Source: Pseudomonas sp. IPO3778 (GTDB taxonomy: Bacteria; Pseudomonadota; Gammaproteobacteria; Pseudomonadales; Pseudomonadaceae). From it: 64,000 nt of DNA. How positions within the stretch are numbered: the stretch's first letter is position 1; each line of letters opens with the position of its first letter. Positions 1-6,548 of this stretch are shown in pieces. The position numbers and the translations under genes are program-made. The notes below the pieces were generated by a model. The model did not search any database, was not told the DNA's origin, and saw nothing but the letters and a program-made list of their open reading frames with translations. The DNA lies in contig NZ_JACARC010000041.1 of assembly GCF_013386825.1 (NCBI RefSeq), forward strand, positions 77,274 to 141,273, given 5' to 3'.

Positions 1-156
1 TGTTATCGCTAAACAGCAGCAACTCCCCATCATGCTGGACCCAGCGACGCGCGTAGACGCTATCACTTACGCGAATCACACCGTGCCACCCTCAGTGGCT
101 ATCAAGGCCAGCCCGGCGAACAGGCGTATTACCATAGCTTCCTGACCCGACAGATT
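1..156 (+). pseudogene. Truncated, frameshifted copy of the small exported protein gene at 1050-1442
   Basis: Bases 1 to about 156 repeat the stretch 1143-1311 of the downstream gene almost base for base. This copy lacks one CAG triplet in a CAG run and has a 10-base deletion near position 91, which shifts the frame. Similarity stops near 156, where the sequence passes directly into the toxin-like tail that follows. The 5' end lies outside the window. I read it as a recombination scar rather than a gene. Confidence 0.7.
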
Positions 157-361
157 CGGATTACCGCTCAGCAGCGAGTCGACCACTTACTCTATCTATG
201 AGATGACGCCGCTGAAGCAAACCGAAGTATTCATCAGTAAAGTTGCCCCCACGTCTGAGTTGGACGGAGCAATTAGCCGAACTGGTGAGTCGCTTCAGTA
301 CCTCACGCCTAACCGCGGCGAATGGGGAGTGCCTAAGCTGATTGGTACCATGTCGAACTAG
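146..361 (+). pseudogene. Toxin-like C-terminal tail (71 codons, no start)
   Basis: A frame without a start codon is open from just after a TGA at 143-145 to a TAG at 359-361. From about residue 4 it reads as ordinary protein, with segments such as TTYSIYEMTPLKQ and TPNRGEWGVPKLIG. Its stop lies 7 bases before the next start codon, and the AGGTGA ribosome site of the next gene overlaps that stop. This spacing is typical of the end of a polymorphic (Rhs- or Tse6-type) toxin followed by its immunity gene. The toxin identity is inferred from position, not from a recognised domain. The part upstream of about 156 is repeat sequence, so the toxin body is gone. Confidence 0.45.
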
Positions 362-368
362 GTGACCT

Positions 369-707
369 ATGAATGTTGAAGCGCTAAAAGAAAAAACACT
401 GACGCTACGGGCCGTCATCGACGCACTGAAGGCTAGTGACCCTGCTGTGGAGAAGTTAAGGGTGGAGCTTGAATTGCTGATGACTAGAGCTGAGCGTGAA
501 CAGATCCACAGGCCGATGGAATGGCGTGATATTCCTGGCCGCTACCTCTTTACTGAAGAGGGATTGCAGCAATATGCAGAGCTGGAGCATGCCTTCGCTG
601 AGTTTCGAATTGAGTTGATTGGTGGTGAGTCTCCGACACTGCGCAAGCTGAAAGAGAAGATGGGGGAAAGGCCAAAAAGCGAACCAACATCCGGCCGATT
701 AAACTGA
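369..707 (+). CDS. Small immunity-like protein, unrecognised family (paralogue A)
   Basis: This is a 112-residue, charged, soluble and probably helical protein with no signal peptide or membrane segment. The ATG has an AGGTGA ribosome site. Its clearest relatives are inside this window. The 102-residue protein at 4813-5121 shares the motif RDIPG followed by LF/LFAETDLQ-like and FYVELI/FRIELI blocks, and a broken copy lies at 6173-6270. It is followed after 3 bases by the Tsi6-like gene, so the two are likely cotranscribed. A role as immunity protein or immunity partner is inferred from that pairing and from the toxin tail upstream. I do not recognise a named family. Confidence 0.75.
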   Translation: MNVEALKEKTLTLRAVIDALKASDPAVEKLRVELELLMTRAEREQIHRPMEWRDIPGRYLFTEEGLQQYAELEHAFAEFRIELIGGESPTLRKLKEKMGERPKSEPTSGRLN

Positions 708-710
708 CCT

Positions 711-995
711 ATGGAACTTGCTTATGTTCAAAAAGCCATTGAGCTGACGGCGAACCGCCGTAATGCATGCCCACAATTTCCGGTCTACGACCTGCTTCTC
801 AAACAACTGGACTATGTGAAAGCGGTTTTTGACGGCTCAGAAACCGACAAATCCAGGCTGCATCAGCTCAGCATCGGTGCAATTGCGTCGAAGGAGTTCG
901 AAGAGAATGATCCGGAGCTGGCAAGAGCATTGAAGGATGCTTACTACGTTGCTATTCAATCTGCTCGCGGGTTGAAAATACAGCTTCCTGATTGA
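711..995 (+). CDS. Tsi6-like T6SS immunity protein
   Basis: This 94-residue protein matches what I recall of Tsi6 from P. aeruginosa in length and in its C-terminal half: KEFEENDPELARALKDAYY and then a RGLKIQLP ending. Tsi6 binds and neutralises Tse6, a T6SS effector that hydrolyses NAD(P)+ in the recipient cytosol. The gene starts 3 bases after the paralogue A gene and has no strong ribosome site of its own, which suggests coupled translation. A toxin-like tail lies upstream at 146-361, but no full toxin gene is present, so this appears to be an orphan immunity gene. A degenerate second copy lies near 6370-6475. Family assignment is from memory of the motif, without a search. Confidence 0.75.
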   Translation: MELAYVQKAIELTANRRNACPQFPVYDLLLKQLDYVKAVFDGSETDKSRLHQLSIGAIASKEFEENDPELARALKDAYYVAIQSARGLKIQLPD

Positions 996-1049
996 CCTCG
1001 CGAGCCAGAGAAGGCAGGAGCGAATCACTGAAAACAAGGAGAGTAGATT

Positions 1050-1442
1050 TTGAATAGATTCCATCTGGCCACTGCGTGCTGCACAGCTGTTTTGTTCTCG
1101 GGCGCGCTTCAGGCGCAAGACAGTGAAGAAGCCCTGAAAAGTGTTATCGCTAAACAGCAGCAGCAACTTCCCATCATGCTGGACCCAGCGACGCGCGTAG
1201 ACGCTATCACCTACGCGAATCACACCGTGCGCTACACCATCACCCTCAGTGGCTATCAAGGCCAGCCCGGCGAACAGGCGTATTACCATAGCTTCCTGAC
1301 CCAACAGATCGACAAATCGCTGTGCGGCCAAACGGCTTATTTGCTCATGCTGGCGCTTGGCAACCACATCACTTACCAGTATGTGAGCTCAACGGCTGCC
1401 CCCATCACTGAAATCACCTTGGCGCCAGACCACTGCAGCTGA
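1050..1442 (+). CDS. Small exported protein of unknown function
   Basis: The 130-residue product starts at a TTG placed 7 bases after a strong AAGGAGAG site, which decides the start. Residues 1-22 form a signal peptide (basic MNR, then a hydrophobic stretch, cleavage likely after ALQA). The mature part has two cysteines, near positions 92 and 129, that could form a disulfide. A truncated copy of the gene sits at 1-156. An IS5 remnant begins right after the stop. No family was recognised. Its place among immunity-like genes makes a periplasmic immunity role possible, but that is inference only. Confidence 0.65.
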   Translation: MNRFHLATACCTAVLFSGALQAQDSEEALKSVIAKQQQQLPIMLDPATRVDAITYANHTVRYTITLSGYQGQPGEQAYYHSFLTQQIDKSLCGQTAYLLMLALGNHITYQYVSSTAAPITEITLAPDHCS

Positions 1443-1446
1443 GCAA

Positions 1447-1566
1447 TCTCCGTCGATGCGACCATGATTCATGCTCCCAGCTCGACCAGGAACGCAGAGG
1501 CCAAGCGCAAGATCGAGTTATTCAAAGCTCAGACATGCGCCAAGGTTGAGCATCCGTTTCGGCTGA
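1447..1566 (+). mobile_element. IS5-family transposase remnant, internally deleted
   Basis: One frame reads VDATMIHAPSSTRNAEAKR and then, after a short join, KVEHPFR. Both are conserved blocks of IS5-group DDE transposases. They are normally separated by well over 100 residues, so the middle has been deleted. No inverted repeats could be identified. It marks an old insertion between the exported protein gene and the next module. Confidence 0.7.
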
Positions 1567-1646
1567 TCCTACGCACCGAGCAACTGACGACTTGTCACCG
1601 TTGCGCGGCAGCTTGATCGGAGCATCCCTACGTATTAGGCCAGCAG

Positions 1647-2199
1647 ATGAAAAACTCAAGCACGGTTGCACAGCCCTTGTCACCGATAACGCTCAGACTT
1701 ATCGCGGCACTTATTGTTTTTTTATGTCTGTCATTGGCGCATGCTCGCTGTATTGGATCTGGGAGCACGTTATACCCGTCTATGGGCGCATTTATCGGGG
1801 CGCACCCATCGTAGAGACACCCTATTTGGCATTCTGTTTACTGATGGCCCCACCGGCCGGCTGGTCTGCGTTGTAGGTGCGTCAATTTGTGTGTGGAGTG
1901 GAAAAAAATTTGATCCCCCGGAAAATTCTTTTTTATACCGTTTTCAATCGCTAATGATTTATCTGTCCATCAAGACAATCGTGTATGCCGTGCCCGCCAT
2001 CATGATTATCACGACGACGGTGTTACTGCTCCGGGATTACTCACCCTGCCCGAAACTTCTAATCTCTGGTTCGGCATGGCAGCTATTTTGGGTAAAAGAC
2101 GAAAGAGCATGTTTTAAACCCACGCGATATATAAACGGGAATTGGCCTTGCAAGATGATCGGAGACCAAGAGGTTTGTTTCCGCTCAGATGGAAGATAG
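1647..2199 (+). pseudogene. Small membrane protein, apparently frameshifted
   Basis: Three overlapping frames together make one plausible membrane protein. Residues from the ATG at 1647 give an N-terminal hydrophobic helix (LRLIAALIVFLCLSLA). A second frame gives IGACSLYWIWEHVIPVYG and a hydrophobic stretch up to about 1875. A third frame from about 1880 gives two more hydrophobic segments and a cysteine-rich tail ending at 2199. No single frame spans all of it, so two frameshifts are needed. It loosely resembles small membrane immunity-like proteins (DUF1240-type), with low certainty. Its last third is repeated at 3980-4218. A sequencing error cannot be ruled out. Confidence 0.5.
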
Positions 2200-2238
2200 G
2201 TGCGCTATCCCTTCAAAGAAGAGGATGGTAAAGAAGGC
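1961..2238. repeat. Direct repeat, copy 1 (278 bp)
   Basis: This stretch is nearly identical to 3980-4257, with a constant offset of 2019 bases and about a dozen substitutions. It covers the C-terminal third of the membrane protein and the first bases of the frame after it. The two copies flank the ADP-ribosylglycohydrolase/HD pair, so the pair may have arrived through recombination within this sequence. Confidence 0.9.
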
Positions 2239-2304
2239 CGTGACCCCATTGGCTCGTGCGCGCGAATCCGGTCCTATTACTCACTTCCTTTTTCAAGAGA
2301 TCCC

Positions 2305-3420
2305 ATGATCGATCTGAGAAGCCCAAACGAAACCTTGTACAGATATGTGGATCGCTACGTCCACCTACTGCCTCCCCCGTCCCCACAATTAGTGCAACGC
2401 ATGGATTACAACTTGCAACCCGATGCACCGAGGTTGCCTGTGGTGAAGCCCGCGTGGCTTTCATCAAGGCAATGCACGCTCTCAGACGACGCAGCGCTCG
2501 ACCGTGCAAAGGGAGCGCTGCTTGGCCTGGCCATCGGTGACGCGGTAGGAACAACACTCGAGTTTCTACCGCGTGATCGCTCACACGTGAACGACATGGT
2601 CGGAGGCGGCCCCTTCAAATTGCACGCCGGGGAGTGGACAGACGACACCAGCATGGCGCTTTGCCTGGCCGACACCTATCTAGCAAAAGGTACGTTTGAC
2701 TTCGCAACCTATGCCGATGCTCTGGTGCGTTGGTACCGGAATGGGGAAAACAGCGCGAATGGTGTGTGCTTTGATATTGGCAATGCCACCCGCGCTGCAC
2801 TGGAAGGATGGGAGTCACAGGGGCTAGCGTGGCCCGGTAACTATGACCCGTCGACAGCAGGCAACGGGTCGATCATAAGGCTTGCGCCAACCGCGATTTT
2901 TCGTAGGCACTCGCTATCTGCAACCTGGCGAGAGAGCTCCACGCAAAGCCAAGTCACGCACAATGCCGAGGAGGCAATAAACAGCTGTCAACTCTTTGCG
3001 TCACAACTGCACCAGGCACTCAACGGCGCAAGCAAGGATGAGACGCTTAGTGCCATGGTCCGCGCGCTCTACCCACGACCATTGATCATCAATGCAGGTG
3101 AGTACAAACAGAAAAGTCGCGATCAGATCCGCTCTTCCGGCTACGTCATCGACACTCTGGAGGCAGCGCTCTGGGCGGTGTGGAATACCGATAACTTCAA
3201 AGACGCTATCTTGCTGGCAGCAAACCTGGCGGACGACGCGGATAGCGTGGCGGCAGTGGCGGGCCAGTTGGCCGGGGCGCTATATGGGGTATCAGGAATG
3301 CCGGAGGAGTGGGTCGGCAAGGTCGCTTGGTCAGAGCATATCCAAGAGCTGGCACGGCAGTTATTTGAGCGTGCGCCGCTACACGATGAAATGGACTCTA
3401 TTATTTATGGAGGTCGCTAA
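2305..3420 (+). CDS. ADP-ribosylglycohydrolase (DraG family), possible Tri1-like immunity enzyme
   Basis: This 371-residue enzyme should remove ADP-ribose from modified targets. The catalytic core starts near residue 70 with GALLGLAIGDAVG. It has the metal-binding TDDTSM at 112-117, GNGS near 186 and DDADSVAAVAG from 310, all DraG hallmarks. About 70 residues precede the core. In the known T6SS immunity protein Tri1 an N-terminal extension plugs the ADP-ribosyltransferase toxin while the core reverses its damage. The frame is open back to 2200, but those codons belong to repeated sequence, and the ATG at 2305 follows an AAGAGA site, so I prefer it. The stop overlaps the next start (TAATG). 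The immunity role is inferred from context; a housekeeping role is possible. Confidence 0.8.
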   Translation: MIDLRSPNETLYRYVDRYVHLLPPPSPQLVQRMDYNLQPDAPRLPVVKPAWLSSRQCTLSDDAALDRAKGALLGLAIGDAVGTTLEFLPRDRSHVNDMVGGGPFKLHAGEWTDDTSMALCLADTYLAKGTFDFATYADALVRWYRNGENSANGVCFDIGNATRAALEGWESQGLAWPGNYDPSTAGNGSIIRLAPTAIFRRHSLSATWRESSTQSQVTHNAEEAINSCQLFASQLHQALNGASKDETLSAMVRALYPRPLIINAGEYKQKSRDQIRSSGYVIDTLEAALWAVWNTDNFKDAILLAANLADDADSVAAVAGQLAGALYGVSGMPEEWVGKVAWSEHIQELARQLFERAPLHDEMDSIIYGGR

Positions 3421-3974
3421 TGAGCACCGTAGATCCGCAACATCTCTACAACAAAGCCTGGCTGTTCGCCTCACAAGCCCACGTTGGGCAAAAAATGAAG
3501 GGATCAGACCTCCCCTACTCCACCCACGTGGCGATGGTTGCGAATGAGCTGATTTTTGCAGATCGCAAAGAATCTGTGGGGGCATTCGAAGTTGCGCTAC
3601 CCGCCGCGCTGCTGCATGACGTACTTGAGGATACCAACGTAAAACAAGATGAACTGGCCGCTGTATTCGGTGTTCAAGTGGCATCAACCGTCGCGAGCTT
3701 GAGCAAGAACATGATTGCGCCTTTCTCGGAAGCTCTTTACCTCCAAGGCATAGCCAGCCATTCACGGGAAGCCGCGGCCGTGAAGCTTTGCGACCGAATT
3801 ACCAATCTTCAGTCTGCGCCGCCTATTTGGACAAAAGCGAAAAGAGCGTCTTACCTCGTAGAGTCTGCGCAGATTCTGAGCGCACTCGGACACGTGAATG
3901 GCTACCTGAAGGAGCGGCTTGGCGTGGCAATGATTCGCTATCAAAAACTTTATATCGATGCGCTGGATCGCTAG
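3420..3974 (+). CDS. HD-domain hydrolase, MESH1/SpoT-type (p)ppGpp hydrolase-like
   Basis: This 184-residue, single-domain protein has the residues of RelA/SpoT/MESH1 alarmone hydrolases: H36, the pair H66-D67 in LLHDVLEDT, E70-D71, and D125 in KLCDRITN. Spacing is close to human MESH1 (H35, H61-D62, D122). It should be a Mn-dependent pyrophosphohydrolase of (p)ppGpp or related nucleotides such as (p)ppApp. Its ATG overlaps the stop of the ADP-ribosylglycohydrolase gene, with a GGAGG inside that gene end, so the two are made together. Known T6SS and toxin-antitoxin toxins make (p)ppApp, and small alarmone hydrolases can act as their antidotes. That link is inference here. Confidence 0.8.
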   Translation: MSTVDPQHLYNKAWLFASQAHVGQKMKGSDLPYSTHVAMVANELIFADRKESVGAFEVALPAALLHDVLEDTNVKQDELAAVFGVQVASTVASLSKNMIAPFSEALYLQGIASHSREAAAVKLCDRITNLQSAPPIWTKAKRASYLVESAQILSALGHVNGYLKERLGVAMIRYQKLYIDALDR

Positions 3975-3979
3975 GTAAT

Positions 3980-4257
3980 ATCTGTCCATCAAGACAATCG
4001 TGTATGCCGTGCCCGCCATCATGATTATCACGACGGCGGCGTTACTGCTCCGGGATTACTCACCCTGCCCGAAACTTCTAATCTCTGGTTCGGCATGGCA
4101 GCTATTTTGGGTAAAAGACGAAAGAGCATGTTTTAAACCCACGCGATATATAAACGGGAATTGGCCTTGCAAGATGATCGGAGACCAAGAAGTTTGCTTC
4201 TGCTCAGATGGAAAATAGGTGTGCCATCCTTTCAAAGAAGAGAATGGTAAAGACGGC
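3980..4257. repeat. Direct repeat, copy 2 (278 bp)
   Basis: This is the second copy of 1961-2238, beginning 5 bases after the stop of the HD hydrolase. Beyond 4257 the two copies diverge at once: copy 1 runs into the leader of the ADP-ribosylglycohydrolase, while copy 2 runs on into the toxin-like tail. Confidence 0.9.
3981..4218 (+). pseudogene. C-terminal fragment of the small membrane protein
   Basis: This fragment encodes the last ~78 residues of the membrane protein seen at 1647-2199, including the hydrophobic segment IVYAVPAIMIITTAALLL and the tail with RDYSPCPKLLISGSAWQLF. An ATG at 4000 exists in frame, but without a ribosome site. The N-terminal two thirds are missing, so I regard it as a gene fragment left by the duplication. 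Confidence 0.7.
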
Positions 4258-4386
4258 TCGGAAGCCTATATTGGCGAGATTGGTTCACAGAGCGGTTTTT
4301 ACGTAGGCGGCACTGAACAGATCGTGGTCGTCAAACCATGGACGATCGAAGGCGTTGAAATTATGGGATCGAGCCCACTGAAATGA
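4219..4386 (+). pseudogene. Toxin-like C-terminal tail (55 codons)
   Basis: A frame from a GTG at 4219 to a TGA at 4384-4386 reads as protein, including EAYIGEIGSQSGFYVGG and VVKPWTIEGVEIMG. The first 12 or so codons also occur in copy 1 of the direct repeat at 2200-2238, where the rest is cut off. Its stop overlaps the start of the next gene in an ATGA arrangement. That is typical of a toxin tail followed by its immunity gene. No catalytic motif was recognised and there is no believable ribosome site, so this is more likely a displaced toxin end than an independent small gene. Confidence 0.45.
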
Positions 4387-4658
4387 AAAACCTCACCAAA
4401 ATAATGGAAATCATGAACCGTATTTCGGAACTACTGCGAGTCAGCGACGAAGATGAATGGGCCCTTCGTATTGATGAGTACCGGATAGAATTGCCGAAAG
4501 ATACCACGTACGTGCTGTCCAAAATTGCAGCACTTTACGGAGGTATGGGATCACTCAATGACATCGTGTTATATCGTAACGGACAACCAATGATTGCCGA
4601 GAATAACGAGCTCCACAAGCTACGTTCTGAATTACATGAACGCTGTGTTGGCGCCTAA
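4383..4658 (+). CDS. Small immunity-like protein (DUF6966-like)
   Basis: This 91-residue soluble protein carries the block ALYGGMGSLNDIVLYRNGQP and then ENNELHKLR. I associate that block with the DUF6966 family of small bacterial proteins often found beside polymorphic toxins. The match is from memory. The start overlaps the stop of the toxin-like tail (ATGA), so translation is probably coupled. With the toxin body missing it would be an orphan immunity gene. A 150-base stretch without coding sequence follows. Confidence 0.6.
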   Translation: MKNLTKIMEIMNRISELLRVSDEDEWALRIDEYRIELPKDTTYVLSKIAALYGGMGSLNDIVLYRNGQPMIAENNELHKLRSELHERCVGA

Positions 4659-4812
4659 TTTTAAGAGGTTTAGGTAGTTATTTAGTTGCGCCGACCACTG
4701 AGTTTGCCGATAGTATTGAACGATCGGGAGAGACGATCTAATTTCTAGCGCCAAATCGCAGTGAATTTTCTACAACCAAGCTAATCAGTGAAATTAGCAA
4801 TTAGGAGAAATT

Positions 4813-5121
4813 ATGGATATCGACGCCTTGAAAGCTACTGCTCAAGACCTTCGAGCAAAGCTTGAGCATTACAAACTAAAAGAGCCAGCTGCATCGTTAC
4901 TGCTGACAGACCTTGAAGGGCTGCTCCGGGACGCAGAGCGCGGGCTTATTCAGGCGCCAGTAGAGGCGAGAGACATTCCTGGCTACCGGCTATTTGCCGA
5001 AACCGACTTACAGTCATACGGGGATCTTAGCGAAGCCTACTCGAATTTTTACGTGGAGTTAATTGACGCTCGACAGTCTGAGGTTTATAAGCTGCTCGCC
5101 GCTAAAATGAAAAATTCTTGA
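4813..5121 (+). CDS. Small immunity-like protein, unrecognised family (paralogue B)
   Basis: This 102-residue protein starts at an ATG with a clear AGGAGA site. It aligns with paralogue A (369-707) along its full length: a leading ALK motif, a helical first half, ARDIPGYRLF against WRDIPGRYLF, then a FYVELID/FRIELIG block and a basic end. Unlike paralogue A it is not followed by a Tsi6-like gene; the sequence after it decays into non-coding DNA and IS66 scars. No membrane segment or signal peptide is present. Function unknown; immunity is inferred from the neighbourhood. Confidence 0.7.
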   Translation: MDIDALKATAQDLRAKLEHYKLKEPAASLLLTDLEGLLRDAERGLIQAPVEARDIPGYRLFAETDLQSYGDLSEAYSNFYVELIDARQSEVYKLLAAKMKNS

Positions 5122-5177
5122 ACAGCCGGGCTAGAACTTACGAAAAAATGGGTGGGGAGAATAAGGAGAAAATACGA

Positions 5178-5234
5178 AGTGGCGGATTTATTTCAATCTC
5201 GCAATGAAAGAAAAACTAAATAAATCTGCTCACT
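5178..5234. repeat. Imperfect inverted repeat, possible element end
   Basis: The arm at 5178-5193 (AGTGGCGGATTTATTT) is mirrored at 5218-5234 with one extra base and one mismatch, separated by 24 bases. It lies between paralogue B and an IS66 tail. It could be a transcription terminator or the end of a small mobile element; nothing decides between them. Confidence 0.5.
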
Positions 5235-5345
5235 TTACGGTCTTTACGTCGCTACACTGCCACGCTCCAGCGGCTACTGGAAGAGATGTATAAACGGCAA
5301 CGCTTGAGCGAGCGCAAGGCTATTCGCCTCCGAAGCTTATTAACC

Positions 5346-5401
5346 GACGCAGCGGGCAAGTGAGATTGCCGAGCGACTGCCACACAAATGGGCGCCCGTT
5401 T
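5346..5401 (+). mobile_element. IS66 transposase C-terminal scrap
   Basis: One frame reads QRASEIAERLPHKWAPV and then stop, matching the very C-terminus of IS66 TnpC transposases (compare the copy at 6012-6140 reading QRASEIDELLPHRWTP). Only the last ~18 codons remain. The rest of 5122-5428 shows no gene that I can support. Confidence 0.65.
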
Positions 5402-5428
5402 AACCGTCTTTGGAGACGCGGGCAGTGT

Positions 5429-5761
5429 TTATTTCGTGAAGCAAGTCTCTAGAACTTGGCCAGATGTTTCATCTATCCGGCAATTGAAGCCAGAAAAATT
5501 CCCTACCCAAAGAGGCTCCTCGTTCGTTACACCGGTATAGGCATCCACGGCCCCCATTCCAATAGCTGGCGCTCGCCAAAGTAGATTGCCTGACGAGTCG
5601 TAGCAAAAAAGATTTTGCGCAGGAGCATTCCTCTCAAAAGCCATCCAGTCAAACGTCACCAGCACCCGCCCGTTGATCCATACGGCTTCAAGGGCAGGAT
5701 ATTCAACCTCAAACCTTACCCCCTCTCCGAAAATCCAGTGACCGCTAACTTCGAGTTGCAT
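5429..5761 (-). CDS. Hypothetical small protein, possibly immunity-like
   Basis: This 110-residue, tryptophan- and aromatic-rich soluble protein is the only minus-strand gene of region 1. The frame is open to 5785, but the ATG at 5761 has a GGAAGAGA site and is the better start. The sequence suggests a beta-rich fold: NLFCYDSSGNLLWRA resembles a beta-propeller-like blade, and NFSGFNCRIDETSGQVL a second one. No family was recognised. Similar small proteins occur among orphan immunity genes, which fits the setting but does not prove the role. Confidence 0.55.
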   Translation of the reverse strand: MQLEVSGHWIFGEGVRFEVEYPALEAVWINGRVLVTFDWMAFERNAPAQNLFCYDSSGNLLWRAPAIGMGAVDAYTGVTNEEPLWVGNFSGFNCRIDETSGQVLETCFTK

Positions 5762-6011
5762 ACGTTCTCTTCCTGTCCTTATCACCGCGATGGTTACTCC
5801 AATGCGGTTTTCTACCGTATCACGCTGCGACGTCGGTTTGACCTGCTCCAGCCTGCTGTCAGGTACGTGGCGGCCAGAGGTTGAAAGCGCTGTGATTCGG
5901 TGCTGATGAACTCCAGGTTTTCATCCAATGGTAAGCGCGCAGCGCGCGTTATCGGCGATGCCGGCCGATCCGCGCTGCTCTACCCAATTGGAAAGCTCCT
6001 CCACTGCGACG

Positions 6012-6172
6012 AGTTTGATCCAGTCGGCGCGACTCAATGGGCATGATCCATACGAGTATTTGAAGGACGTCCTGACACGTCTGCCGATGCAGCGGGCGAG
6101 TGAAATTGACGAGTTGCTGCCGCATAGGTGGACCCCGTTTAACCACGCAAGGTGTGTTGGGCGGACGCTTAC
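6012..6172 (+). mobile_element. IS66-family right end with terminal inverted repeat
   Basis: Bases 6012-6140 encode SLIQSARLNGHDPYEYLKD and then RLPMQRASEIDELLPHRWTP, the C-terminus of an IS66 TnpC transposase. Bases 6148-6172 end in GCGGACGCTTAC, the complement of the GTAAGCGTCCG terminal repeat known for IS66 elements. The element therefore ends at 6172, and host sequence resumes at once with a broken paralogue A/B gene. The left part of the element is missing; degenerate transposase-like sequence may reach back to about 5930. Confidence 0.8.
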
Positions 6173-6290
6173 CCTTCAGTAAATTTCGCGCTGAGTTAAC
6201 CGGCAGCGAATCGCCAACCTTGCGACGACTAACGAAGTCGATGGGCGACTATTCAAAACGCGAGAAACAACGCACGCCTCTTTCGACAGC
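6173..6290 (+). pseudogene. 3' remnant of a third paralogue A/B gene, cut by IS66
   Basis: Directly after the IS66 end the sequence encodes FSKFRAELTGSESPTLRRL and then a SMGD block. This aligns with paralogue A at 598-670 (AEFRIELIGGESPTLRKL). The first ~78 codons are gone. IS66 evidently inserted into the gene and a later deletion removed the upstream side. Confidence 0.75.
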
Positions 6291-6369
6291 TGCCACTATC
6301 GACGCCTCCTCCCGTTCCAAATCCGTCGATACGTTCGCAAACCGAAAATCCGGACGGTATCAGCCGATG

Positions 6370-6475
6370 CATCCGTGCGTTTGCATCGAGCGTGGTCAAA
6401 GAGGATGATCCCGAGCTGGCTGGAGCATCGAAAGACGCTTGCAGCCATCGTTCACACTTTAAAACGCTGCAAAGC
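6370..6475 (+). pseudogene. Degenerate Tsi6-like gene remnant
   Basis: One frame reads IRAFASSVVKEDDPELAGAS and then KDAC, aligning with the Tsi6-like protein at 711-995 (IGAIASKEFEENDPELARAL, KDAY). The reading frame before it is broken and no start remains. It follows the paralogue A/B remnant in the same order as the intact pair at 369-995, so the whole two-gene module was once present twice. Confidence 0.7.
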
Positions 6476-6492
6476 AAAGCCCGCTCCACCGT

Positions 6493-6513
6493 AAAAAGCT
6501 CCATGGCTTTTTT
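6493..6513. terminator. Candidate intrinsic terminator
   Basis: A 7-bp perfect stem (AAAAAGC at 6493-6499, GCTTTTT at 6506-6512) with a 6-base loop runs into a T tract. It is placed to end transcription from the remnant module before the membrane protein gene at 6549. Confidence 0.5.
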
Positions 6514-6548
6514 GAACAACACACCTCGATGAACACAAGGACGCACTG

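Noticed and set aside
2200..2304. N-terminal extension of the ADP-ribosylglycohydrolase back to the GTG at 2200
   Set aside because: The first codons belong to the direct repeat and read as the toxin tail seen at 4219; the ATG at 2305 has a better setting.
3092..3547. 151-codon plus-strand frame overlapping the two enzyme genes
   Set aside because: It is out of frame with both conserved genes and has no protein-like motifs.
5928..6182. Free-standing 84-codon gene
   Set aside because: The frame is the IS66 transposase C-terminus running into its terminal repeat.
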